Assembly (NCBI RefSeq): GCF_023109105.1
Contig: NZ_JALDTZ010000008.1
Span: 25,332-89,331 of the forward strand
Direction: 5' to 3'
Length of the DNA stretch: 64,000 bases
DNA from: Streptococcus mitis
GTDB taxonomy: Bacteria > Bacillota > Bacilli > Lactobacillales > Streptococcaceae
The notes under the pieces were generated by a model. It saw only the letters and a list, made by a program, of their open reading frames with translations. It was not told the origin of the DNA and did no database searches. The position numbers and the translations under genes were made by a program. Positions 50,237-60,656 of the stretch are shown here, one piece after another (the first letter of the stretch is position 1; the number at the start of each line of letters is the position of its first letter).

Positions 50237-51220
50237 TTATTTAACCCATTCACCGTTTCCGTTTACAGTGTATCCACCTACATTAGTGTTAACTGCAAGG
50301 GCACCTGAACCGTCAACGTAGTACCATTTACCAGCAACTTCAAACCATTGGCTAGCTTTCATAGCACCTGATGTTTCAAGGTAGTACCATTTACCACCGT
50401 CTTGCAACCAACCAGTTTGCATTTCACCGTTTCCGTTTAGGTAGTACCAAGTGTTTCCATCTTTAACCCACCATTTTTGCATTACGCCTTCAGCGTTAAA
50501 GAAGAACCATTTACCGTCAACTTGTTTCCAACCAGTTACAGCTTTGTTAGATGCATAGTATTTCCAACCAGTTTCTTCTTGTACCCATTCTTCTTTAGCT
50601 ACATTGTAAGTATCAGTTTTTTCAATTACTAATTCACCAGTAACGAACATGTCTGAACCTTCACGTACAACTTCTTCTGCATCAAGTAGAGTACCTACTG
50701 TAAGTTTAGCAGGAACAAAGTAACCTTTTGGAGCTTCATCAATACGGTAAACTACATAACCACCGTTTGCAAGAGGAAACTCAACATCACCTGCTGCATC
50801 AGTAACTGCTTCAATCAAAGCTGGTTTTTTGTAGTTATCAAAGTCTTCTACTGTTGCGTATACCAAAGCAGCTACTTTAGCACCTGCTACAGGGTTCCCT
50901 TGGATATCTTTAACATGTACACGAACATGAGTACCATTTCCAAATACATCTGGTAAAACTTTACCATCTTTACCGATACGATTTCTTACAGCGTATGGGT
51001 TTGTAGCTGGAGTTGCTGGTTTGTATTGATCAGCATCTGCAACTACACCAGTGTGAGCTGAAACAACTTTGTTACCTTCGTATTTTTTAACATCAAGTAG
51101 ACCTGTTTTTGGATTTACTCGTCCACTTTCAGTGTAACCGTTGTTAGTATCAGCTGAAACAGCTTGTACAGCACCAAATGCTGCAAGAGCGACTGCGCTT
51201 GTCAATAAAACTTTTTTCAT
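50237..51220 (-). CDS. Choline-binding surface protein with Cna-B-like domain
   Basis: A 327-residue secreted protein. After the signal peptide (MKKVLLTSAVALAAFGAV, cut near VSA-DTN) comes a beta-rich region with a Cna-B/transthyretin-like stretch (VHVKDIQGNPVAGAKVAAL, then EAPKGYFVPAKLTVG). Five or so choline-binding repeats follow, ending NGNGEWVK. AAAGGAGATAAAACG precedes the ATG. It has the best promoter of the group. Confidence 0.87.
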   Translation of the reverse strand: MKKVLLTSAVALAAFGAVQAVSADTNNGYTESGRVNPKTGLLDVKKYEGNKVVSAHTGVVADADQYKPATPATNPYAVRNRIGKDGKVLPDVFGNGTHVRVHVKDIQGNPVAGAKVAALVYATVEDFDNYKKPALIEAVTDAAGDVEFPLANGGYVVYRIDEAPKGYFVPAKLTVGTLLDAEEVVREGSDMFVTGELVIEKTDTYNVAKEEWVQEETGWKYYASNKAVTGWKQVDGKWFFFNAEGVMQKWWVKDGNTWYYLNGNGEMQTGWLQDGGKWYYLETSGAMKASQWFEVAGKWYYVDGSGALAVNTNVGGYTVNGNGEWVK

Positions 51221-51281
51221 CGTTTTATCTCCTTTGTTTTTCTTTAAAATATTTTTTCGTAAGACTACCTTACTACCATAC

Positions 51282-51310
51282 AGTATATAAATATTTGCAG
51301 GATTTGTCAA
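51282..51310 (-). promoter_or_regulatory. Consensus promoter of the Cna-B-like choline-binding protein
   Basis: TTGACA (51305-51310), 17 bases and TATACT (51282-51287) on the minus strand, 62 bases before the start codon. Confidence 0.85.
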
Positions 51311-51530
51311 GGGTTTTCTTAAAGTTTTTAAAGTTTTTACCCATTTTTAGAAAAAAAGGTGAAAAAACATTTTTGTGAGAAAAAATACCCGTCAAATACT
51401 GCATTTGTCAAGTGAAAATCTCACAAACTTATCATCCTTGAGTAAAATCATTCATATCTAATCCACATAGATAGTTGGACAGAACTCACGTCTATGGTAT
51501 TATCTTATAATCCCTCATAAAAGTCAAGTA
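51311..51530 (-). promoter_or_regulatory. Long upstream region with a second promoter and hairpin
   Basis: TTGACT (51522-51527), 17 bases and GATAAT (51499-51504) form a second promoter about 220 bases further upstream. The transcript would begin with CCATAGACGTGAGTTC, which pairs in part with TATCTATGTGG. It could be a long 5' leader or a separate small RNA. No ORF is seen here. Confidence 0.45.
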
Positions 51531-51567
51531 AAAATGGCAAGTTTTTTGATAAGAACTTGCCATTTCA
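51531..51567. terminator. Terminator between the Rpn gene and the choline-binding region
   Basis: AAATGGCAAGTT and AACTTGCCATTT pair around a T-rich loop; read on the minus strand it follows the Rpn gene. Confidence 0.75.
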
Positions 51568-51594
51568 TCAACTTTCTACTATTAAAATGTGACC

Positions 51595-52482
51595 TTATAG
51601 CAAGGCCTCAAACTCAGCGACTGTCATGCCTAATTGCTGGCTGGCAACCTCGGAAGTCAGAAGACCTTGGCGAACCATATCCAGGAAGGCAAAGAGTTTC
51701 CCACGTTCTAAACCTTGTTCAATACCTTCTGCCCTAGCAGTTTCCAAGGCATAGTCATGAGCCAATAATGCTTGTTCTTCACGCCTGCGTTGTTCACTAA
51801 ACATTTTCCTGTCCTCCTCGGACCAGCTCTTGTAGTCTAGCAGTTGATCTGCCTGACTGATGGCTCGCTCAGGTTGCTGGGTAAAGGGCTTGTTCCCGAA
51901 AAACTCCAACCACGGCTTGCGAACCTCGTCTTTGCTGGTTTCTCTATATTTTTTTAATTCCAAGAACGCCATCTTGACTAGATGGTTTTCCTGTACATTG
52001 TTTGTGATGGTTAAGACCTCACCTGTTGTGTCCTCGCGCATGCTAAAGCTATGAAAAGCTAGGTCATCTGAGAAGTAATTACTATCCACAATTGCGATTG
52101 CGTATACTGGTGCGATGTGTTTGTAACTCTGATGAGTATTGCCCTCTTGCTGGCGAATTTTTTCTAGATTTTGATTGACCTGACTACATAAATAAGCCCA
52201 CAAACGATTGATGAAAAAATTCTGATGATGGACTTGTATTTCGATGATTACTTGAGTGCCATTGTCCAACTCCGCCAAAACATCTATACTAGTGTAAAAA
52301 TCCTGTGCCGTGTACGGCAGGGAAGGTAATACGTGAATATTGCTTCCCTCCAAAATCGTCACATTTTTTGTTGGCAAGTCCAACATATCGCGGATAAATT
52401 GACAAGTGATTTCTGGATTGCTAAAGATTTTCTTAGCAACCAAGTCATTGGTCGGGCTGATGCCCGGATGTCTTAGAATCAT
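51595..52482 (-). CDS. Rpn-family recombination-promoting nuclease, intact copy
   Basis: A 295-residue PD-(D/E)XK nuclease. The core lies in residues 5-120 (HPGISPTNDLVAKKIF, DVLAELDNGTQVIIEIQVHH). A middle domain (FHSFSMREDTTGEVLTI, RKPWLEFFGNKPFT) and a charged helix (ARAEGIEQGLERGKLFAFL) complete it. Rpn proteins raise RecA-independent recombination in E. coli. The copy at 45602-46477 is about as similar as a recent duplicate, in the opposite orientation. A cin-box-like site stands 66 bases upstream. Confidence 0.88.
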   Translation of the reverse strand: MILRHPGISPTNDLVAKKIFSNPEITCQFIRDMLDLPTKNVTILEGSNIHVLPSLPYTAQDFYTSIDVLAELDNGTQVIIEIQVHHQNFFINRLWAYLCSQVNQNLEKIRQQEGNTHQSYKHIAPVYAIAIVDSNYFSDDLAFHSFSMREDTTGEVLTITNNVQENHLVKMAFLELKKYRETSKDEVRKPWLEFFGNKPFTQQPERAISQADQLLDYKSWSEEDRKMFSEQRRREEQALLAHDYALETARAEGIEQGLERGKLFAFLDMVRQGLLTSEVASQQLGMTVAEFEALL

Positions 52483-52547
52483 CCTTTTCCTCCATTTTAT
52501 TATACCACAGTTTTAAATCTAGATTTGCTAGATTCTGTGGCTCTATT

Positions 52548-52555
52548 TATTCGGA
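52548..52555 (-). promoter_or_regulatory. cin-box-like sigma-X site before the intact Rpn gene
   Basis: TCCGAATA within TTTTTTCCGAATAAATAGAG on the minus strand, same as before the broken copy. Confidence 0.6.
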
Positions 52556-52563
52556 AAAAAGAT

Positions 52564-52592
52564 GAAAAAAACCTGAGAATCATCTCAGGCTT
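52564..52592 (-). terminator. Terminator after prs
   Basis: CCTGAGATGATTCTCAGG followed by TTTTTTT on the minus strand. Confidence 0.8.
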
Positions 52593-52597
52593 GGTCA

Positions 52598-53566
52598 TTA
52601 AATCTTTTTCTCAATACTGAAAAGTGGAGAAAGTGGGCGTTTTTCATGGATACGCACAATAGCATCCCCTAGGAGATGAGCGATTGAAATCTGCTCAATC
52701 TTATCAATCAAACGCTCTTCTGGCAGATAGATGGTATCCAAAACAACCAATTTCTTAATAGCTGATTTTTGGATATTGTCCATAGCAGGACCAGATAGAA
52801 CTGGGTGCGTACAGCTTGCATAGACTTCAACAGCACCAGCTTCCGCAAGGGCATCTGCCGCATGACAAATCGTTCCAGCTGTATCAATCATATCATCGAT
52901 CAAGATACAAGTCTTGCCTTCGACCTTACCGATGATGTTCATGACTTCACTAGTATTCATCTTATCAACGCTACGACGTTTATCAATAATAGCGATAGAT
53001 GTTTTCAAAAATTCTGCCAACTTACGAGCACGAGTTACCCCTCCATGGTCTGGGCTGACAACCACATAGTCAGAACCAACCATGCCACGACGCTCAAAAT
53101 AATCCGCAATCAGAGGAGCTCCCATCAAGTGATCAACAGGAATATCAAAGAATCCTTGAATCTGCGCAGCATGCAAGTCGATGGTCAATAAACGATCCAC
53201 TCCAGCTACTTCAAGCATATTTGCAACAAGTTTTGAAGTGATTGGCTCACGCGCTCGCGCCTTTCTATCCTGACGTGCATACCCATAGTAAGGCATGACA
53301 ACATTGACAGATTCTGCACTCGCACGCTTCAAAGCATCTACCATAATCAAAATTTCAAGCAGATTGTCATTTACAGGCGAACTAGTTGATTGTAGGATAA
53401 AGACGTGTTTCCCACGGATTGATTCTTCAATGTTGACCTGAATCTCTCCATCTGAAAATTGACGAACACTTGATTTCCCCAACTCTATCCCAATCTCCTG
53501 CGCCACACGTTTTGCCAATTCTTGATTAGAAGAAAGGGCAAACAGCTTTAAATCAGAAAAAGACAT
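52598..53566 (-). CDS. prs: Ribose-phosphate pyrophosphokinase
   Basis: Prs (322 residues) makes PRPP, the precursor used by PurF in this window. [17 protein letters not shown], the PRPP loop [18 protein letters not shown] and [10 protein letters not shown] are present. The start ATG at 53566 follows CCGGAGGAAATC. Streptococci have two prs paralogues; which one this is cannot be told from motifs alone. Confidence 0.95.
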   Translation of the reverse strand: MSFSDLKLFALSSNQELAKRVAQEIGIELGKSSVRQFSDGEIQVNIEESIRGKHVFILQSTSSPVNDNLLEILIMVDALKRASAESVNVVMPYYGYARQDRKARAREPITSKLVANMLEVAGVDRLLTIDLHAAQIQGFFDIPVDHLMGAPLIADYFERRGMVGSDYVVVSPDHGGVTRARKLAEFLKTSIAIIDKRRSVDKMNTSEVMNIIGKVEGKTCILIDDMIDTAGTICHAADALAEAGAVEVYASCTHPVLSGPAMDNIQKSAIKKLVVLDTIYLPEERLIDKIEQISIAHLLGDAIVRIHEKRPLSPLFSIEKKI

Positions 53567-53654
53567 GATTTCCTCCGGTATATATGTATCGCTTGTGCTT
53601 TTCACAAGATTTTTCCATCTACCATTGTAGCGCTTTTTGCACTATTTTTCAATC

Positions 53655-53695
53655 AAAAATAAAAGAAGGGCAACATATTTGTGCCCCGCATCATT
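53655..53695 (-). terminator. Terminator after the PrsW-like gene
   Basis: GGGGCAC and TTGCCC pair around an AT-rich loop followed by TTCTTTTATTTTT on the minus strand. Confidence 0.55.
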
Positions 53696-53710
53696 CTTTT
53701 GAAACATATT

Positions 53711-54526
53711 CTAGTTTATTATCTCATCGTGCTTCTCAACAAAGCGATAAGCCTGATAAAAACCATAGAGAGTAATAGCCGTAACCACTGGAATCGCTAA
53801 TGGCAACTCTGTCTCTAATTCTACAAAAGGAGAATTAAACAAGAAGTGAGTTCCCAAGGCTAAAGCTAGGAAAATACCCCCCTCTTTCTTGCCAATCTTC
53901 TGCCCTTTATAGGCTCTGTAAAGCAAGTAAACACCTACTACAGCAAGACCTGAAAAAGTCCAGTGAGAGGCAATCCCTGAGATAATACGCTCTAAAATTC
54001 TCGAAATAGTAAAGTCAAAGCCCTCTGGCAAATCCGTACGAATGTAACCAATATCCTCAATCATTTGGAATCCCAAACCAGAAGCAATTCCTAGTAAAAA
54101 CAAAGATTTTAATTTTCTCACAGGAATTAAAGCTAACACAAAGGCAAGTGGCAATAATTTAAGCGGCTCTTCTACCAAAGGAGCCACAATCGCACTTTCA
54201 AAGGCATTTAAAAATGCACTATCTGGGAAAAGAACCCCCAGTAAATCATGGATATAGGTATTAGCAAAGCTAGATAGCCAGCCTGAAAGGAACATCCCAC
54301 CTAATAGAGACAAAATCAAGGCCTTCTTTGACAATTCCCATTTTTTCCCAATACGGAAAAGGAAATAAAGAGCCGGAATCATGTAAAAGAGAGCTAGAAA
54401 GATAGAAACTCCCATTAATCCATATTCCGCACCTGACATCGAACCGTCCGTATAATAGATGGTTTCATACTGTAAACCAATACATAGCAATAAGATAAAA
54501 ATAAATAAAATACTGTTCTTCTTCAT
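53711..54526 (-). CDS. PrsW-type intramembrane protease-like protein
   Basis: A 271-residue membrane protein with about seven helices. APLVEEPLKLLPLAF (EExxK), QMIEDIGYI and a histidine in THFLFNSPF match the conserved positions of the PrsW family of membrane metalloproteases related to CPBP/CAAX proteases. The substrate is unknown; PrsW of Bacillus cleaves an anti-sigma factor. Confidence 0.82.
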   Translation of the reverse strand: MKKNSILFIFILLLCIGLQYETIYYTDGSMSGAEYGLMGVSIFLALFYMIPALYFLFRIGKKWELSKKALILSLLGGMFLSGWLSSFANTYIHDLLGVLFPDSAFLNAFESAIVAPLVEEPLKLLPLAFVLALIPVRKLKSLFLLGIASGLGFQMIEDIGYIRTDLPEGFDFTISRILERIISGIASHWTFSGLAVVGVYLLYRAYKGQKIGKKEGGIFLALALGTHFLFNSPFVELETELPLAIPVVTAITLYGFYQAYRFVEKHDEIIN

Positions 54527-54550
54527 ACACTTTCCTTCTAAATGAAGTAT

Positions 54551-55048
54551 TTACAATTCTACGACTGTCATACTTCCTGTATCCACATCGTAAATGGCAC
54601 CAGAGATAATGACATCATCTGGTATTAGGGGGGAGTCGATAAGGAGTTGCATATCCTCACGCACACTCTCCTCTATATCTTGGAAGGGCAAGAAGTCCTG
54701 GTCTGACACATCGACACCTAGCTCCTCTTTCAGATACTCCTGAAAAGGACCATTTTCAAAAGTCTGAGCACCACAGTCTGTATGGTGCAATACCACAATC
54801 TCTCTTGTCCCCATTTGTTGCTGAGAAATAACTAGCGAACGAATCATGTCCTCGGTCACTCGACCACCTGCATTCCGCAAGATGTGAGCATCCCCAAGAG
54901 CCAATCCCAGAGCTTGCGCAACGTGCAGACGTGAGTCCATACATGTCACAATGGCTACTCTGGTTTTGGGTTTAAGTGGCAGATTTAACTGCCCGTGTAA
55001 GGCAACATAAGCCTGATTGGCTTGCATAAACTGTTCAAAATACGACAT
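54551..55048 (-). CDS. Beta-class carbonic anhydrase
   Basis: A 165-residue enzyme that interconverts CO2 and bicarbonate; bicarbonate is used by PurK and fatty-acid synthesis. Zinc ligands Cys36 (TCMDSR), His89 and Cys92 (LHHTDCG) and the Asp38-Arg40 pair are present. Confidence 0.93.
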   Translation of the reverse strand: MSYFEQFMQANQAYVALHGQLNLPLKPKTRVAIVTCMDSRLHVAQALGLALGDAHILRNAGGRVTEDMIRSLVISQQQMGTREIVVLHHTDCGAQTFENGPFQEYLKEELGVDVSDQDFLPFQDIEESVREDMQLLIDSPLIPDDVIISGAIYDVDTGSMTVVEL

Positions 55049-55133
55049 GATTCCCTCCTCGAAAATTTGATAGTCAAATATTTCTCCTATCTTATCATTT
55101 TTTACCTCGTTTGTCAGCTTTCAGCATTTATAT

Positions 55134-55190
55134 AAAAAACTAGGACAGAGACATCCAGCTTCTAGCTTGGGCTTCTGTCCTAGTTTTAGG
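55134..55190. terminator. Bidirectional terminator
   Basis: AACTAGGACAGA and TCTGTCCTAGTT form a long stem with A and T runs on either side, between carbonic anhydrase and the AIM24-like gene. Confidence 0.8.
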
Positions 55191-55191
55191 T

Positions 55192-55887
55192 TTATGATCC
55201 TTTTTGGATATACTTATTGAGTGAGCCTGCAAAGCTCTGAAGATTGAGACTTTGTACATAGACTTCACCAGTACCTCGGAAAGTATTAACAACCCCTTCA
55301 CCCGTACCGATTGACTGCCAGAAGCCATTTTCTAAGTGGATGTTATAGTCCAAAAACTGGCTCCAAGCCACCACATGGGCATTGTCGATCGTTATTTCTT
55401 GGTTTTGCAGCTCAATTTTCTTAATAGAACCAAAAGCATTGGCCAAAAGAGTTCCCTGACCTTGGGTAGTCATCACAAAAAGACCACCTTGCCCTCCGAA
55501 CAGAGCTTTTCCAATAGACTGATGTTCCATCGTATAGGAGGCCGTACCATCAAGAGCCAGAAAGGCCCCATCATTCAATCGGTACTGATTTTCACCTAAC
55601 TCAAGAGCAATCACTTGACCAGGAGTATCTGGTGCTAGAGCAAGGTTGCCGTTGTCAGACTCAGCAACAGCTTGAGTAATAAAAGTACTTTCACCAGAAA
55701 CCATGGAACGTCCCACGGCTTTGACAAATCGTCCTAAACCAGAACCGCTAGCATTGAGCTGGGTATTGAGACTTACATTGGGTGTGTGGTAGACCATGCT
55801 ACCCCGCTGGATATAGACGGTTTCTCCTTGATTGAGTGACAACTCTACCAAAGGAAATTGCATTTGGCTATCCATAGAAAATTTCAT
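55192..55887 (-). CDS. AIM24/TIGR00266-family protein
   Basis: A 231-residue beta-rich protein of the AIM24 family, without signal peptide or membrane helix. IYIQRGSMVYHTPNVSL, ALFGGQGGLFVMTTQGQG and GEGVVNTFRGTGEVYVQ are typical of the double-stranded beta-helix repeats. No function is established. Confidence 0.85.
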   Translation of the reverse strand: MKFSMDSQMQFPLVELSLNQGETVYIQRGSMVYHTPNVSLNTQLNASGSGLGRFVKAVGRSMVSGESTFITQAVAESDNGNLALAPDTPGQVIALELGENQYRLNDGAFLALDGTASYTMEHQSIGKALFGGQGGLFVMTTQGQGTLLANAFGSIKKIELQNQEITIDNAHVVAWSQFLDYNIHLENGFWQSIGTGEGVVNTFRGTGEVYVQSLNLQSFAGSLNKYIQKGS

Positions 55888-55957
55888 CAGGAATTCCTCC
55901 TTGTTTTAATAAATATTAGCAATAAAATAATTAGCCATCTAAAACTGACCATAACTA

Positions 55958-57322
55958 TTAAGAGAATACCTTCTTCAAAACTTCCTGAATCGTTGTCACT
56001 CCAATGACCTGAATTTCCTTGGGCGGAGTGATTCCTGTCAAGGAATTCTTAGGTACATAAATCTTAGTAAATCCCAGTTTAGCGGCTTCGTTGATGCGTT
56101 GTTCGATACGATTCACGCGCCGAATCTCTCCTGTCAAGCCCAGTTCTCCCACAAAACATTCCTGAGGATTGGTAGGCTTGTCCTTGTAACTCGAAGCAAT
56201 AGCAACTGCCACGGCCAAGTCAATGGCAGGTTCATCCAATTTGACACCGCCAGCAGATTTGAGATAAGCATCCTGATTTTGCAAGAGAAGTCCTGCACGC
56301 TTTTCCAAAACAGCCATAATCAGACTCGCACGATTAAAATCAAGTCCTGTTGTAGTACGCTTGGCATTTCCAAACATGGTCGGTGTCACCAAGGCCTGAA
56401 CCTCCGCTAAAATTGGACGCGTCCCTTCCATGGTCACAACGATTGACGATCCAGTCGCCCCATCCAAACGCTCTTCTAAGAAAACTTGACTCGGATTGAG
56501 AACCTCAACCAAACCGCCCGACTGCATCTCAAAAATTCCAATCTCATTGGTCGAACCAAAACGGTTTTTAACTGCTCTCAAGATACGGAAGGTATGATGA
56601 CGCTCCCCTTCAAAATAAAGCACCGTATCAACCATATGCTCCAACATCCGAGGACCAGCCAAGGTTCCCTCCTTGGTCACATGGCCCACGATAAAGATGG
56701 CAATGCTATTTGTCTTAGCCAGCTGCATAAGTTCAGCCGTCACCTCACGCACTTGAGAAACAGACCCCTGCACCCCTGAAATCTCAGGAGACATAATAGT
56801 CTGGATGGAGTCGATAATGAGAAAGTCTGGTTGGATGCGCTCGACCTCTGCGCGAACACTCTGCATATTGGTCTCTGCATAGAGATAAAACTCGCTATCA
56901 ATATCACCCAAGCGCTCTGCTCGTAGCTTAATCTGCTGGGCAGACTCCTCTCCACTGACGTAGAGAACCGTCCCCACTTGGGACAACTGGGTTGAAACTT
57001 GTAGGAGAAGAGTTGATTTCCCAATCCCAGGATCCCCACCGATAAGGACGAGACTTCCCGGTACCACTCCTCCTCCAAGTACACGGTTGAATTCCTCCAT
57101 CTCCGTCTTGGTTCGATTGACGTTGATTGAAGTCACCTCAGCTAGTTTCATGGGCTTGGTTTTCTCACCTGTCAAGGACACACGCGCATTCTTGACCTCG
57201 GCAACCTCAACCTCTTCTACAAAAGAAGACCAAGACCCACAGTTGGGGCAACGTCCCAGATATTTAGGGGAATTATACCCACAATTTTGACATACAAATG
57301 TCGCTTTTTTCTTTGCGATGAT
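55958..57322 (-). CDS. radA: DNA repair protein RadA, probably from an ATC start
   Basis: RadA (Sms) is a RecA-like helicase that drives branch migration and is needed for transformation. In the full frame (454 residues from ATC at 57322) an N-terminal C4 zinc finger (CQNCGYNS...RCPNCGSW) is followed by Walker [11 protein letters not shown], the RadA motif KNRFGSTNE and a Lon-like C-terminal domain. No ATG, GTG or TTG lies between the TAG at 57341 and the zinc finger. AAAGAGG is placed to serve ATC ATC GCA. A GTG at 57181 would give a 407-residue form without the finger. It follows dut and a phosphatase in one operon. Confidence 0.9.
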   Translation of the reverse strand: MIAKKKATFVCQNCGYNSPKYLGRCPNCGSWSSFVEEVEVAEVKNARVSLTGEKTKPMKLAEVTSINVNRTKTEMEEFNRVLGGGVVPGSLVLIGGDPGIGKSTLLLQVSTQLSQVGTVLYVSGEESAQQIKLRAERLGDIDSEFYLYAETNMQSVRAEVERIQPDFLIIDSIQTIMSPEISGVQGSVSQVREVTAELMQLAKTNSIAIFIVGHVTKEGTLAGPRMLEHMVDTVLYFEGERHHTFRILRAVKNRFGSTNEIGIFEMQSGGLVEVLNPSQVFLEERLDGATGSSIVVTMEGTRPILAEVQALVTPTMFGNAKRTTTGLDFNRASLIMAVLEKRAGLLLQNQDAYLKSAGGVKLDEPAIDLAVAVAIASSYKDKPTNPQECFVGELGLTGEIRRVNRIEQRINEAAKLGFTKIYVPKNSLTGITPPKEIQVIGVTTIQEVLKKVFS

Positions 57323-57332
57323 AAACCTCTTT

Positions 57333-57848
57333 CTATATCTCTAACTCACACTCAATCACTTGGCAAAAATCAATCTTCTCATTTGCTACAAACTGCCGTA
57401 TCAGCATTCGATGGGCTACAACTACCACAGTTTGATGGTCTCGATACTTAGTCATGCATTCTAGAAAACGAGTCTTCATCTCTGTAGCTGTCTCATATTG
57501 AACAGGAGAATTTGGGAGCAACTCCCCCTTATTTTCTAAAAACAGTCTTCTAGCTGTTTCAAAGTTTTCTATTCCACTTTCATAGACCTGCCATTCATGT
57601 AATAATGGCTCCACTCTCAAAGGAAGTCCCGTAGCACAAACCACATAAGAAGCCGTTTCTAAAGCTCTTGTAACTGCAGAAGACACCAGTATATCAGCTG
57701 AGTCAAACAAAGGATTTTTGCTCAGTTCCTGAGCTTGTTGCCGTCCCTTCTCAGACAAGGGTGCCAAATCTATCCCAAATCCCGTATAAGAACGCTCCTC
57801 TAACTCACGGTAATCTGGCTCACCGTGACGCACAAAGATAATCTTCAT
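57333..57848 (-). CDS. Histidine-phosphatase (phosphoglycerate mutase-like) protein
   Basis: A 171-residue member of the RHG family with catalytic His8 in [11 protein letters not shown] and a second histidine in [12 protein letters not shown]. The ATG at 57848 lies one base after the dut stop, so a longer ORF that runs into dut is rejected. Substrate unknown; it sits between dut and radA. Confidence 0.87.
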   Translation of the reverse strand: MKIIFVRHGEPDYRELEERSYTGFGIDLAPLSEKGRQQAQELSKNPLFDSADILVSSAVTRALETASYVVCATGLPLRVEPLLHEWQVYESGIENFETARRLFLENKGELLPNSPVQYETATEMKTRFLECMTKYRDHQTVVVVAHRMLIRQFVANEKIDFCQVIECELEI

Positions 57849-57849
57849 C

Positions 57850-58293
57850 TTAGTGCCCAGTCGATCCAAATCCACCAGTACGAACTCCATCTGCTTCATC
57901 TCCATCAGCGATTAAAAATGGTGCAAAGACAGCCTGAACTACACGTTCCCCAACTTCAAGAACAACTTCCTGATCAGTAATATTTTTCATCTGAGCAAAG
58001 ATATGTCCTTCATTTCCTGGATTACCATAGTAATCCCCATCAATAACACCAACCGAGTTGATTAAGACTAAACCCTTCTTACGAGGATTTGAAGAGCGAT
58101 CATAAAGATAGAGTACCTCAGTCGGTTGCATATAAGCCTTAACTCCTGTTGGCACGAGGACAATCTCTCCCGGAGCAATCACCGTGCGTTCCGCAACCTT
58201 TAAGTCGTACCCAGCTGCATGGGCTGTCTCACGTTTTGGTAGCAAATTTTCATCTGTAAAACTAGAAACCAATTCAAAACCACGAATTTTCAT
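57850..58293 (-). CDS. dut: dUTPase
   Basis: Trimeric-type dUTPase (147 residues) that keeps uracil out of DNA. Motifs AGYDLKV, YDRSSNPRKKGL, NSVGVIDGDYYGNPGNEG and the C-terminal TGGFGSTGH are present. First gene of a dut-phosphatase-radA operon behind a cin-box-like site. An ATG one codon upstream is equally possible. Confidence 0.95.
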   Translation of the reverse strand: MKIRGFELVSSFTDENLLPKRETAHAAGYDLKVAERTVIAPGEIVLVPTGVKAYMQPTEVLYLYDRSSNPRKKGLVLINSVGVIDGDYYGNPGNEGHIFAQMKNITDQEVVLEVGERVVQAVFAPFLIADGDEADGVRTGGFGSTGH

Positions 58294-58341
58294 CATCTTC
58301 TCTTTTCTATTATCATTTATTCTAGATTATTCTATCTTATT

Positions 58342-58349
58342 TATTCGGA
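58342..58349 (-). promoter_or_regulatory. cin-box-like sigma-X site of the dut-radA operon
   Basis: TCCGAATA within GCTTTTTCCGAATAAATAAG on the minus strand, about 50 bases before dut. In pneumococcus I recall this operon as late-competence induced. Confidence 0.65.
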
Positions 58350-58365
58350 AAAAGCACGAAAAAAA

Positions 58366-58439
58366 GAGCACACAATTCAAATCGCTTAGGGCTGCTGGAT
58401 TCCTCCCCTGACCCGCTTCACGCAGAACTGTTGCTCCAC
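58366..58439 (-). ncRNA. ffs: Signal recognition particle RNA (small, 4.5S-type)
   Basis: On the minus strand the conserved apical domain GGGTCAGGGGAGGAATCC followed by AGCAGCCC is plain, flanked by pairing arms (GAGCA ... TGCTC) and a T-run. It follows TGATATAAT (58445-58450). This RNA with Ffh targets membrane proteins. The exact 5' end is uncertain by a few bases. Confidence 0.88.
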
Positions 58440-58444
58440 TATTT

Positions 58445-58453
58445 ATTATATCA
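58445..58453 (-). promoter_or_regulatory. Extended -10 promoter of SRP RNA
   Basis: TGATATAAT on the minus strand, six bases before the likely 5' end; the -35 is weak. Confidence 0.6.
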
Positions 58454-58479
58454 CATTCCTATTCATTTTAAAAGCAAAA

Positions 58480-58947
58480 TTATTTTTTCCGTCTATTTCT
58501 AAAAAAGTCCTGCATAATAGCTGCGCATTCATCTTCTAAAATTCCCGTTTCAACCTCTACACGATGATTAAGACGCTCATCTGTCAAGATATCGTACAAA
58601 CTCCCAGCAGCGCCAAATTTCTGGTTTTTAGCCCCGTAGACCACGTTTGGAATACGGGCGAGTCCAATCGCCCCACTACACATGACACAAGGCTCAATGG
58701 TCACAAAAAGCGTGCAATCAAGCAAGCGCCAGCTCTCCTCACTCAGGTTCGCATTCTCTATGGCCATAATCTCCGCATGCATAACCGCTCTTTGCAACTC
58801 CTCACGCGCATTATGCCCACGGCCAATGATTTCTCCGTCCTTGACGATCACACAACCAATTGGAATTTCATCGTGTTCCAGAGCAATCTCAGCCTCTCTC
58901 AAAGCTTCCCTCATAAAGACTTCTTTTTCTTCAACTGTATAGTTCAT
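58480..58947 (-). CDS. tadA: tRNA-specific adenosine deaminase
   Basis: TadA (155 residues) converts A34 to inosine in tRNA-Arg. The zinc site is His57 with Glu59 (MHAEIMA) and Cys87/Cys90 (PCVMC). ATG at 58947, with a TTG codon directly before it that I do not use. Confidence 0.94.
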   Translation of the reverse strand: MNYTVEEKEVFMREALREAEIALEHDEIPIGCVIVKDGEIIGRGHNAREELQRAVMHAEIMAIENANLSEESWRLLDCTLFVTIEPCVMCSGAIGLARIPNVVYGAKNQKFGAAGSLYDILTDERLNHRVEVETGILEDECAAIMQDFFRNRRKK

Positions 58948-58969
58948 CAATTTCCCTTTTCCTAATTAT

Positions 58970-59122
58970 ACTCTTCGAAAATCAAATTCAAACCACGTCA
59001 GCTTCGCCTTGCCGTAGATATATGTAACTGACTTCGTCAGTCTTATCTATAACCTCAAAGCAATTCTTTGAGCAACCTACGGCTAGCTTCCTAGTTTGCT
59101 CTTTGATTTTCATTGAGTATTA
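58970..59122 (+). repeat. BOX element
   Basis: From ATACTCTTCGAAAATCAAA through an ACTTCGTCAGTCTTATC module to TTTTCATTGAGTATTA, lying between purA and tadA. Confidence 0.9.
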
Positions 59123-59154
59123 TCGATTTTATTATTATATCATGATTCCCAACA

Positions 59155-59180
59155 CAAAAAAAGCCACCGAATGCGGTGAC
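59155..59180 (+). terminator. Small hairpin CCACCG / CGGTGA
   Basis: AGCCACCGAATGCGGTGACT folds into a short stem with an A-run on the left; read on the minus strand it would end with Ts, as a terminator after purA. Confidence 0.55.
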
Positions 59181-59197
59181 TCTATAGGGAGATTATT

Positions 59198-59263
59198 ATG
59201 AAAAAGAAAAGTTTAGGATATTTGTTACAACAAGTTAGGAGGTCTTCTTGTAACTGTCTATAG
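59198..59263 (+). CDS. Possible 21-residue peptide
   Basis: MKKKSLGYLLQQVRRSSCNC plus Leu, behind ATAGGGAGATT, on the plus strand between purA and the BOX element. Good ribosome site but no other support; it may be chance. Confidence 0.3.
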   Translation: MKKKSLGYLLQQVRRSSCNCL

Positions 59264-59300
59264 TATACCCGACCTATCTTAAACAAATCTTAAAAATCTC

Positions 59301-60656
<1,356 letters not shown>

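Noticed and set aside
53584..53775. Plus-strand ORF between prs and the PrsW-like gene
   Set aside because: It overlaps the prs leader and the terminator and the 3' end of the membrane protein gene without coding signs.
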